From assembly GCF_037153975.1 (NCBI RefSeq), contig NZ_JBBAYJ010000023.1, positions 1-64,000 on the forward strand: a stretch of 64,000 nucleotides of DNA, in the 5' to 3' direction. Source of the DNA: Aquipuribacter sp. SD81 (lineage in GTDB: Bacteria; Actinomycetota; Actinomycetes; Actinomycetales; JBBAYJ01). Each line of letters opens with the position of its first letter. The stretch's first letter is position 1. The notes under the pieces are model-generated. The model worked only from the letters and a program-made list of their open reading frames with translations. It had not been told where the DNA came from and searched no databases. The translations under genes and the position numbers were made by a program. Positions 57,682 to 64,000 of this stretch are shown here, piece after piece.

Positions 57682-58485
57682 TCAGGCGCGGTCGGGCACC
57701 GCGCAGCCGTCCGGCCCGCAGGCCTCGGCCCCGCCTGCGGCGTCTGCCGACGACGTGCTCGCCCCGACGCTCACCAGCCGCGGCGCACGGTCGGCGGCCG
57801 CCCGGCGCAGCGCCTCGGCGAACACCTCGACGGGCTGCGCGCCGGACACGCCGTAGCGGCCGTCGACGACGGTGAACGGCACGCCGTTCGCCCCGTAGGA
57901 GACGGCCTGCTGCTGCTCGGCGAGGACCTCGCGGGCGTACATCGCACTGCCGAGGACGTCGTCGACCTGCTCGGCGGGCAGCCCGACCTCTGCCGCGAGC
58001 GCGCGCAGCACCTCGGGCTGCGACACGTCGCGGCCCTCGGTGAAGTAGGCGCGCAGGAACCGCTCCTTGGTCCGGTCCTGCAGGCCCGCCGCGCCGTCGG
58101 GGTCGAGGGCGTCGGCGAGGTGGATCAGGCGGTGGGCGTCGGCGGTGCTGCCGCGCACGGCGTCCTCGAGACGGAACTCCAGACCCGCCCGGGCGGCGAC
58201 CTCGCTCACGCGCGCGTTCATCTGCAGACCCGCCTCACGGCCGCCGCCGTACTTCTCCCCGAGGTAGGTCGCCACGTCCGTGCCGTGACCGGGCTCGCCC
58301 GGGCGCGGCGACGAGGGGTCGAGCTGGAACGAGCGCCAGTGCACCCGCACCTCGCCGAGCTCCTCACCGAGCTCCTCGCGCAGCTGCTCGACGGCCGCCT
58401 CCAGGTGGCGCTTGCCGATGTAGCACCACGGGCAGACCACGTCGGACCACACCTCGACGGTCAGGGGACCAGGGTGCGTGCTCAC
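57682..58485 (-). CDS. DsbA-family (FrnE-like) oxidoreductase
   Basis: A 267-residue protein with thioredoxin fold and active site CPWC in VEVWSDVVCPWCYIGKRHLE, then the long helical insertion (residues 70-170) and YGANGVPFTVVDGRYGVSGAQP (cis-Pro) of the FrnE/2-hydroxychromene isomerase-like branch. The C-terminus carries an extra pair in CGPDGCAVP, as in other FrnE proteins, which may resolve disulfides. No signal peptide: it is cytoplasmic. GTG at 58485. Divergent from the mycothiol-dependent dehydrogenase gene. Confidence 0.9.
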   Translation of the reverse strand: MSTHPGPLTVEVWSDVVCPWCYIGKRHLEAAVEQLREELGEELGEVRVHWRSFQLDPSSPRPGEPGHGTDVATYLGEKYGGGREAGLQMNARVSEVAARAGLEFRLEDAVRGSTADAHRLIHLADALDPDGAAGLQDRTKERFLRAYFTEGRDVSQPEVLRALAAEVGLPAEQVDDVLGSAMYAREVLAEQQQAVSYGANGVPFTVVDGRYGVSGAQPVEVFAEALRRAAADRAPRLVSVGASTSSADAAGGAEACGPDGCAVPDRA

Positions 58486-58598
58486 GACAGGTGCCAACGC
58501 GGGCGCCGGTGCGGCTCTTCCGTGGCCGCTCGTGCGTGCGTCCGCACCCCTGTAGTTGACTCGCCGTGCACACCAGCCGCAGGTCGAGGGAGACGCAC

Positions 58599-59684
58599 AT
58601 GCCGTACGAGGTCCAGGGAGTCGTCGCACGCGCCAAGGGCGAGCCGGTCACGCTCGAGACGGTCGTTGTCCCCGACCCGGGTCCCGGCGAGGTGGTCGTC
58701 GACGTGCAGGCGTGCGGCGTGTGCCACACCGACCTGCACTACCGCGAGGGCGGCATCGGCGACGACTTCCCCTACCTGCTGGGCCACGAGGCCGCGGGCG
58801 TCGTGAGCGCGCTCGGCGAGGGCGTCACCAACGTCGCCGAGGGCGACTTCGTTGTGCTCAACTGGCGCGCGGTCTGCGGGCAGTGCCGCGCGTGCCGGCG
58901 CGGGCGGCCCTGGTACTGCTTCGACACCCACAACGCCCGCCAGCCCATGACGCTCGCCGACGGCACCGTGCTGAGCAACGCCCTCGGCATCGGCGCGTTC
59001 CAGGCGAAGACCCTCGTCGCCGCCGGGCAGTGCACGAAGGTCGACCCCGAGGCGCCCGCCACAGCCGCGGGCCTGCTCGGCTGTGGCGTCATGGCCGGTT
59101 TCGGCGCCGCCGTCAACACCGGCGGGGTCCGGCTCGGTGACACCGTGGCCGTCATCGGCTGCGGCGGCGTCGGCGCCGCCGCGGTGGCGGGCGCCGCCAT
59201 CGTGGGCGCGCGGACCGTCATCGCCGTCGACCGCGACCCGCGCAAGCTCGAGTGGGCGAAGGGCCTCGGCGCCACCCACACCGTCGACGCGTCCAGCACC
59301 GACACCGTCGAGGCGGTCAAGGAGCTGACCGACGGGTTCGGCGCGGACGTCGTCATCGACGCGGTCGGCCGACCCGAGACGTACGAGCAGGCGTTCTACG
59401 CCCGCGACCTCGCCGGCACCGTCGTGCTCGTCGGCGTCCCGACGCCCGACATGCGCCTCGACCTGCCGCTGCTCGACGTCTTCGGCCGCGGCGGCGCGCT
59501 GAAGTCGTCGTGGTACGGCGACTGCCTGCCCGACCGCGACTTCCCCGTGCTCGTCGACCTGTACCGGCAGGGCCGCTTCGACCTCGACGCCTTCGTCACC
59601 GAGACGATCGGCATCGGCGACGTCGAGGCCGCCTTCGACAAGATGCACCGCGGAGACGTTCTGCGCTCGGTGGTGGTGCTCTGA
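58599..59684 (+). CDS. mscR: S-(hydroxymethyl)mycothiol dehydrogenase
   Basis: A 361-residue zinc alcohol dehydrogenase: catalytic zinc ligands in [13 protein letters not shown] and GHEAAG, structural zinc Cys in [15 protein letters not shown], and the NAD motif [20 protein letters not shown]. The [17 protein letters not shown] and FDTHNA contexts match AdhE2/MscR, the NAD- and mycothiol-dependent formaldehyde dehydrogenase (also S-nitrosomycothiol reductase) of actinobacteria. ATG at 58599. The stop overlaps the next ATG by one base, coupling it to an MBL hydrolase. Confidence 0.92.
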   Translation: MPYEVQGVVARAKGEPVTLETVVVPDPGPGEVVVDVQACGVCHTDLHYREGGIGDDFPYLLGHEAAGVVSALGEGVTNVAEGDFVVLNWRAVCGQCRACRRGRPWYCFDTHNARQPMTLADGTVLSNALGIGAFQAKTLVAAGQCTKVDPEAPATAAGLLGCGVMAGFGAAVNTGGVRLGDTVAVIGCGGVGAAAVAGAAIVGARTVIAVDRDPRKLEWAKGLGATHTVDASSTDTVEAVKELTDGFGADVVIDAVGRPETYEQAFYARDLAGTVVLVGVPTPDMRLDLPLLDVFGRGGALKSSWYGDCLPDRDFPVLVDLYRQGRFDLDAFVTETIGIGDVEAAFDKMHRGDVLRSVVVL

Positions 59685-60295
59685 TGGCGCTGCGCCTGGA
59701 CCGGGCCGTCACCTCCGGCACGTTCAGCCTCGACGGGGAGACCCACGACGTCGACAACAACGTGTGGGTGCTCGGCGACGACACCGAGTGCCTCGTCGTG
59801 GACCCCGCTCACGACCTCGACGCCGTCGCCGCCCTCGTCGGCGACCGGCGGGTCACGGCCGTCGTGTGCACGCACGCGCACGACGACCACTGCCGGTACG
59901 CCCCCGCCGCTGGGGAGCGGTTCGGGGCACCCGTCCTGCTGCACCCGGCCGAGGAGCCCGTGTGGCGGCTCACCCACGGCGAGCGGCGCTGGGACCGTGA
60001 CCTCGCCGACGGCGACGTCCTCACCGTCGCGGGCGACGAGGTCCGCGTGCTCCACACCCCCGGGCACAGCCCGGGCTCGGTGTGCCTGCACGTGCCCGCC
60101 CTCGGCGCGGTGCTCACCGGCGACACGCTGTTCTCCGGCGGCCCCGGGGCGACGGGCCGCTCCTTCAGCGACCGCCCCACGATCGAGGCGTCGGTCCGCG
60201 CGCGGCTGTTCGCGCTGCCCGACGACACCGTCGTGCACACCGGCCACGGCGACGACACCTCGATCGGGACGGAGGCGGACGCGCTCGGCCGCTGA
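59684..60295 (+). CDS. Metallo-beta-lactamase-fold hydrolase, partner of MscR
   Basis: A 203-residue MBL protein: VVCTHAHDDHCRY (THxHxDH), LHTPGHSPGSVCLHV, LTGDTLFSGGPGATGRSFSD and VVHTGHGDDTSIGTE give the di-metal site. The glyoxalase-II-like tail and tight coupling to mscR (TGATG) point to a thioester hydrolase acting on S-formylmycothiol, the MscR product; this role is inferred from operon context. Confidence 0.88.
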   Translation: MALRLDRAVTSGTFSLDGETHDVDNNVWVLGDDTECLVVDPAHDLDAVAALVGDRRVTAVVCTHAHDDHCRYAPAAGERFGAPVLLHPAEEPVWRLTHGERRWDRDLADGDVLTVAGDEVRVLHTPGHSPGSVCLHVPALGAVLTGDTLFSGGPGATGRSFSDRPTIEASVRARLFALPDDTVVHTGHGDDTSIGTEADALGR

Positions 60296-60333
60296 GGTCC
60301 GCATACCCGCGGCCGGCGGGGTACGGACGAGGT

Positions 60334-61785
60334 ATGGAGTCGTCGGACGTCGCCCGCCCGGCCCGCTTCGCCCTGCTCAGCGGGCTCGGACTCGTCGTGC
60401 TCCTCGTGGCCGGGGCCGTGGCCGGGCTCCTGCTCGGCCTCGTCGCCGCCGGCAACGAGCCGCTGCAGGGGGTCGACGAACGGGTCGTCGACGCCGCCAA
60501 CGGGCTCGTCCCCGCCTCCCCGGTCCTCGTCAAGGCCCTCACGGTCCTCACGTGGTTCGGGGGCTCGCCCGCGCTGACGCTCGTCGTCGCCGTCCTCGCC
60601 GTCGCCCTGCTCGTGCGGCGCCTGCCGCGGCTCGCCGCCTACGCCGTTGTGACCGGGGTGGGGGCGGCCGCGCTCAGCTCGGGCACCAAGGCCCTCGTCC
60701 GGCGGCTCCGGCCCGAGGTCGACCTCCCGGTCTCCGAGGCGCCCGGCTTCAGCTTCCCCAGCGGTCACTCCCTGGGCTCGGCCGTGACCTTCGGGCTGCT
60801 GCTGCTCGTGCTGTGGCCGCGCGTGCCGCCCCGTGGCCGTCCGCTCGCCGTTGTCGCGGTGGTCGTGACCGTCGGCGTCATCGGGGTGACGCGCGTCCTG
60901 CTCGGGGTGCACTACCCGTCCGACGTCGTGGGTGGCTGGGCGATGGGCGTGCTGTGGCTGGCCGTGACGGCCGTCGCCTTCCGCGCGTGGCGGCACCGGG
61001 AGGGGCTCACGCGGGCGGACGACGACGGCCTCGCCACGAGCCCGGACGAGCGCCGCGCGCTCGACCCGGCTCCCGAGCACGACCGGCCGCTCCCGCACCC
61101 CGCCCGCGCGGCCGCGGTGCTGCTCGTGACGGCGGTGACCCTGTGGGGCGGCCTCGTGCTGCTGGGTGAGGTCGTGACGGGCTGGACGTCCCTCCGCGCG
61201 GCCGAGGCGGCGGTCGTCGCGGCCGTCGTCGACCTGCGGACCGGGCCCCTCACCGCCGTGCTCTCGGTCGCCGGGCTGCTCGGCGACACGGCCGGGGCGG
61301 TGGCCGCGGCGGCGGTGGCGAGCGCCCTCGCGGTCGTGCTCACACGCCGGTGGGCGCCCGGCCTGGTCGTGCTGCTCGCGCTCGTCGGCGAGAGCCTCGT
61401 GTTCCTCGCCACCTCGACCGTCGTCGCGCGGGCGCGCCCGGAGCTCGACCCCACGGCCGCCGAGCTGCCGCCGACCTCGTACTCCTTCCCGTCCGGGCAC
61501 GCCGCGGCCGCCGTGGCGCTCTACGGCACCGTGGCGCTGCTCGTGCTCGCCTGGGTGCGCAGCCGCCCCCTGCGGGTCGCCGGTGTGACCGCGTGCGCCG
61601 TGGTGGTCCTGCTCGTGGCGCTGGAGCGCGTGTACTCCGGCGCCCACTTCCCGAGCGACCTGCTCGGCAGCCTCGTGCTCGGCGGCGTCTGGGTGGCGGC
61701 GTGCTGGTCGGTGACGCAGCCCGCGCGAGGCGCACCCGACGCACCGCGGGTGCTCGCCCGCGAGCCGGTCCGGGCCGGTGCCTGA
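60334..61785 (+). CDS. Tandem PAP2 phosphatase (two PAP2 domains)
   Basis: A 483-residue membrane protein with two complete PAP2 domains. First: KALVRRLRPE, SFPSGHSLGSAVTFG, VTRVLLGVHYPSDVVGGW (residues about 110-215). Second: ARARPELDP, SFPSGHAAAAVALYG, LERVYSGAHFPSDLLGS (residues about 365-455). Each keeps the KxxxxxxRP / PSGH / SRxxxxxHxxxD-like residues; the second starts VARARP. About twelve membrane segments. It would dephosphorylate lipid or polyprenyl phosphates. The duplication in one chain is unusual; single-domain PAP2 proteins are the rule. ATG at 60334. Confidence 0.88.
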   Translation: MESSDVARPARFALLSGLGLVVLLVAGAVAGLLLGLVAAGNEPLQGVDERVVDAANGLVPASPVLVKALTVLTWFGGSPALTLVVAVLAVALLVRRLPRLAAYAVVTGVGAAALSSGTKALVRRLRPEVDLPVSEAPGFSFPSGHSLGSAVTFGLLLLVLWPRVPPRGRPLAVVAVVVTVGVIGVTRVLLGVHYPSDVVGGWAMGVLWLAVTAVAFRAWRHREGLTRADDDGLATSPDERRALDPAPEHDRPLPHPARAAAVLLVTAVTLWGGLVLLGEVVTGWTSLRAAEAAVVAAVVDLRTGPLTAVLSVAGLLGDTAGAVAAAAVASALAVVLTRRWAPGLVVLLALVGESLVFLATSTVVARARPELDPTAAELPPTSYSFPSGHAAAAVALYGTVALLVLAWVRSRPLRVAGVTACAVVVLLVALERVYSGAHFPSDLLGSLVLGGVWVAACWSVTQPARGAPDAPRVLAREPVRAGA

Positions 61786-62854
61786 CGTGCGCCCGCCGCG
61801 CAGGTCCCGCTGCCGCGACGTCGACGGCCGGGTGCTCGCCATCGCCGCCGTCATTGGCGTCACCGCCCTCGTGGTCGCGCGACGGCTCGCCACGGCGCGG
61901 CTGCGGCACGACGGGCAGCCGCCAGGGGTCCGTGCGGACGACGGCGTCCTGCTCCACACCGAGGTCGACGAGAACACGACCGCACCGGTGACGGTCGTGC
62001 TGTCCCACGGCTTCGCCGTGCGCGCGGAGGCGTTCGCGCCGCTGCGGCGGGCGCTGGGCCCCCGGGCGCGGCTCGTCCTCGTGGAGCACCGGGGCCACCA
62101 CCGCAGCGGCTGGGCGGGACGGCGCCGGATCGGGCTGCGCCGGCTCGGGCGCGACCTCGGGGCCGTCGTCGACGCGTGCGCCGACGGCCGGCCCGTCGTC
62201 CTCGTGGGGCACTCGCTCGGTGCGCTTGCGGCGCTCGCGCTCGCGGGCGACCGCCCGGAGCTGTTCGGCGGGCGGGTACGCGGGGTGGCCCTGCTGTCCG
62301 GCTCCTCCGGTCTTCTGCCGGCCCACCGGCTGCCGCGCCTGGCCATGCGCGCCGTCGCGGCGCTCCGGCTCCGTCCCGTCGTGCGCGCGCTGGTGTGGCT
62401 GCTGTCGCCGCTCGCCGACCTCGTGCCCCCGACGCGCCTGCCCGGCGCGGACCGTGCGGTCCGCCGCTTCGTCTTCGGCCCCGCGCCGGTCGCCCCCGGC
62501 ACGGTCGCCGAGGCCGAGGAGATGTGGCGCCGGACGCCGAAGGCGCAGGTCGCCCAGCTGCTGCCCCGCGCCCTGTTCTTCGACTCCGCGAGGTACCTCG
62601 ACGTGCTGTCCCGCGTGCCGACCCTCGTGCTGAGCGGTGCCGCCGACGCGGTCTTCCCCGCCCGCCACGCCCGCGCCCTCGCGGCGGGGGCGGGGGACCG
62701 CGCCCGCCTCGTGCTCGTCGACGGTGGCGGTCACATGGTGCCGCTCAGCCACCCGGAGCCCGTCGCGGCGGCGCTCGAGGATCTGCTGACCCGCGTCGAG
62801 GCCGACCTCGGTGGGGCCGCCCCCCGTGCCGACGGCCGGGGGGTGGGCGAGTGA
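61778..62854 (+). CDS. Alpha/beta-hydrolase with membrane anchor
   Basis: A 358-residue protein: one N-terminal hydrophobic helix (VLAIAAVIGVTALVVARRLA, residues 18-40) and an alpha/beta hydrolase domain. The nucleophile elbow is VLVGHSLGALAALALAG, the oxyanion loop VVLSHGFAVRAEAF, and the C-terminal His is in VDGGGHMVPLSHPEPV. Asp is in LSGAADAVFPARH. Mycobacterial homologues are lipases or esterases. GTG at 61778 overlaps the PAP2 stop by 8 bp; GTG at 61787 is an alternative. Confidence 0.88.
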   Translation: MPDVRPPRRSRCRDVDGRVLAIAAVIGVTALVVARRLATARLRHDGQPPGVRADDGVLLHTEVDENTTAPVTVVLSHGFAVRAEAFAPLRRALGPRARLVLVEHRGHHRSGWAGRRRIGLRRLGRDLGAVVDACADGRPVVLVGHSLGALAALALAGDRPELFGGRVRGVALLSGSSGLLPAHRLPRLAMRAVAALRLRPVVRALVWLLSPLADLVPPTRLPGADRAVRRFVFGPAPVAPGTVAEAEEMWRRTPKAQVAQLLPRALFFDSARYLDVLSRVPTLVLSGAADAVFPARHARALAAGAGDRARLVLVDGGGHMVPLSHPEPVAAALEDLLTRVEADLGGAAPRADGRGVGE

Positions 62855-63780
62855 CCCGGCGCGCGCGCCCGGACGGGGACCGTGGGAGGAGCCGGGGCCG
62901 GCGCGTAGCCGCCCTCGGGGCCAGGGTGCTCGCGGCCGCGCTGGCCGTCGCGGTCCTCCTCGGTCTGTACGCCCTCCTCGTCGAGCCGCGGCTGCTGCTG
63001 GACGAGCGGCGGCTCGAGCACCGCCTGGCCGGCCTCGACCCGGCCGCCGGGCCGGTGCGGGCGGTGTTCCTCGCCGACCTGCAGCTCGGCATGCGATGGG
63101 CCAACACCGGCACGGTCGCCCGCGCGGCCCGGGCCGGTGCCGCGGCGGAGCCCGACCTCGTGCTGCTCGGCGGCGACTACCTCTACAGCCGCTCGCCGGA
63201 CCCCGCGGCGCAGGCGGCCGAGGCCGTCGCGCTGCTGCAGCCCCTCCTCGACCTCGACGTGCCCGTGCTCGCCGTCCTCGGCAACCACGACCACGCCAGC
63301 GGCGGCGCGGCGGAGGTCACCCGGGCGCTGGAGGCGACCGGGGTCACGGTGCTCGTCGACGAGAGCGCCCTCGTGGCGGTGCCCGGCTCGTCGGCGCTGC
63401 ACGTGGTCGGGCTCGACAGCCTCCGGGCGGCCGACGTCGACGTCGCACGGGCCCTCGCCGACGTGCCGCCCGGAGCGCCCCGCGTCGTGCTCACCCACAA
63501 CCCGACGGCCTTCCCGCGCCTGCCGCCGGGCGCTGCCCCCCTGGCGCTGGCCGGGCACACGCACTGCGGGCAGGTCGCGCTCCCGTTCAGCCCGCACTGG
63601 TCCTACCTCGGGCTCACGCAGGAGGAGGCGCTCGTCGCGGACGGCTGGGCCCCCGAGGGGTACGGCGCCGACGGCAACGCCCTGTTCGTGTCGTGCGGGA
63701 TCGGTTTCAGCGTGCTGCCCGTGCGGTTCAACGCCCCACCGCAGGTCGTGGTCGTCGACCTGCTGCCTGCCGGGGGCTGA
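62851..63780 (+). CDS. Membrane-anchored metallophosphoesterase
   Basis: A 309-residue calcineurin-like protein. One N-terminal membrane anchor (AALGARVLAAALAVAVLLGLYALL). The metal-binding motifs are FLADLQLG, LLGGDYLYS, LAVLGNHDHASG, VLTHNP and LAGHTHCGQVALP. The first motif reads DLQ where DxH is usual, so one metal ligand is a Gln. It resembles YkuE-type phosphohydrolases. GTG at 62851 overlaps the hydrolase stop (GTGA), completing a three-gene operon of membrane-facing hydrolases. Confidence 0.88.
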   Translation: MTRRARPDGDRGRSRGRRVAALGARVLAAALAVAVLLGLYALLVEPRLLLDERRLEHRLAGLDPAAGPVRAVFLADLQLGMRWANTGTVARAARAGAAAEPDLVLLGGDYLYSRSPDPAAQAAEAVALLQPLLDLDVPVLAVLGNHDHASGGAAEVTRALEATGVTVLVDESALVAVPGSSALHVVGLDSLRAADVDVARALADVPPGAPRVVLTHNPTAFPRLPPGAAPLALAGHTHCGQVALPFSPHWSYLGLTQEEALVADGWAPEGYGADGNALFVSCGIGFSVLPVRFNAPPQVVVVDLLPAGG

Positions 63781-63795
63781 GAGACTCCTGGCGGC

Positions 63796-63825
63796 CCCGA
63801 CCGGACCGGCACCGTCCCGGTCGGG
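63796..63825. terminator. Hairpin after the metallophosphoesterase gene
   Basis: CCCGACCGG (63796-63804) and CCGGTCGGG (63817-63825) pair, 9 bp, with a 12-nt loop. Confidence 0.4.
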
Positions 63826-63880
63826 TGGCCGGCGCCCCCGCCGTCCGACGCTGGTCCGGTCAACAGGAAAGGGGACCGGG

Positions 63881-64000
63881 GTGCTCGAGAGGTTCAACGC
63901 GGCGCTCGACGACGTCGAGCGCGCCCTCGCGGCCGGCGAGCCGGTCGACGTGGCCGCGCTGGCCCGGCGGGCGTCCACCAGCGAGCACCACTTCCGGCGC
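63881..64000 (+). CDS. AraC-family regulator, 5' end only
   Basis: Forty codons are visible. VLERFNAALDDVERALAAGEPVDVAALARRASTSEHHFRR matches the first helix-turn-helix of AraC/GyrI-like regulators. GTG at 63881 follows GGAAAGGGGA. The gene runs off the window, so the effector domain is unseen. Confidence 0.75.
   Translation, partial: MLERFNAALDDVERALAAGEPVDVAALARRASTSEHHFRR

Noticed and set aside
59809-62502. Minus-strand frame of about 900 codons opposite the MBL, PAP2 and hydrolase genes
   Set aside because: No family motif, Arg/Gly/His-rich, and it spans three well-supported plus-strand genes.

Overview
The window is 64 kb of very GC-rich (well above 70% by eye), densely coded DNA from an actinobacterium. 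The evidence is the codon usage, frequent GTG starts, GTGA/ATGA gene overlaps, a mycothiol-type formaldehyde dehydrogenase and a ClgR/PopR-type regulator. The gene order PBP - polytopic glycosyltransferase - rpsF - ssb - rpsR - rplI - dnaB matches M. tuberculosis Rv0050-Rv0058, so the window probably lies tens of kilobases from oriC. I cannot name the genus; a Micrococcales-like organism is my best guess. No rRNA, tRNA, insertion sequence, prophage or CRISPR array was found.

Layout. 1-10.6 kb: cell-wall, translation and replication core (bifunctional PBP, GT-C transferase, S6/SSB/S18/L9 operon with a candidate S6:S18 leader, a MATE exporter facing the other way, and dnaB carrying a 427-residue intein with two LAGLIDADG-like motifs). 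10.6-18.8 kb: a stress-type small membrane protein behind a SigB/SigF-like promoter, DUF418 and YihY membrane proteins, a vapBC pair with a 37-bp operator, an orphan ClpP with a PopR-like operator, an ECF sigma factor with a Cys-rich partner, and a ClgR/PopR-like regulator. 19-34.9 kb: multicopper oxidase, Old Yellow Enzyme reductase, subtilisin, a two-component pair with DUF1697 and PanE-like genes, an ABC exporter, DDAH with an Lrp regulator, HxlR and TetR regulators with palindromic operators, and an SDR. 34.9-39.2 kb: an unusual signalling operon (UBP zinc finger, receiver/thioredoxin-reductase fusion, cNMP-domain histidine kinase, hemerythrin). 39.3-51 kb: an AfsR-like BTAD-ATPase regulator, type II NADH dehydrogenase with a Rex-like operator, a Phd/PIN toxin-antitoxin pair, an AlkZ-like gene broken by one in-frame TGA, nucleoside hydrolase and Gfo/Idh oxidoreductase. 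51.0-51.5 kb: a non-coding repeat island. 51.5-55.5 kb: a PspC/LiaFSR-like envelope-stress system. 55.5-64 kb: RlmA-like methyltransferase, aldo/keto reductase, FrnE-like DsbA, the mycothiol formaldehyde operon, a tandem PAP2 phosphatase, an alpha/beta hydrolase, a metallophosphoesterase and the start of an AraC-type regulator.

The most interesting signals are: (i) dnaB, with an intein at the DLRESG/S site plus a 45-bp tract of foreign-looking codons over the Walker A motif, which is the other known intein site; (ii) a cluster of DnaA-box-like sites upstream of dnaB; (iii) the PopR-like protein with C-terminal Ala-Ala-Ala and a matching operator in front of clpP; (iv) the receiver-TrxR / cNMP-kinase / UBP-finger operon; (v) the repeat island of ten 15-bp units bracketed by two copies of one 14-bp palindrome; and (vi) several near-perfect operators (vapBC, HxlR, TetR, Phd, Rex).
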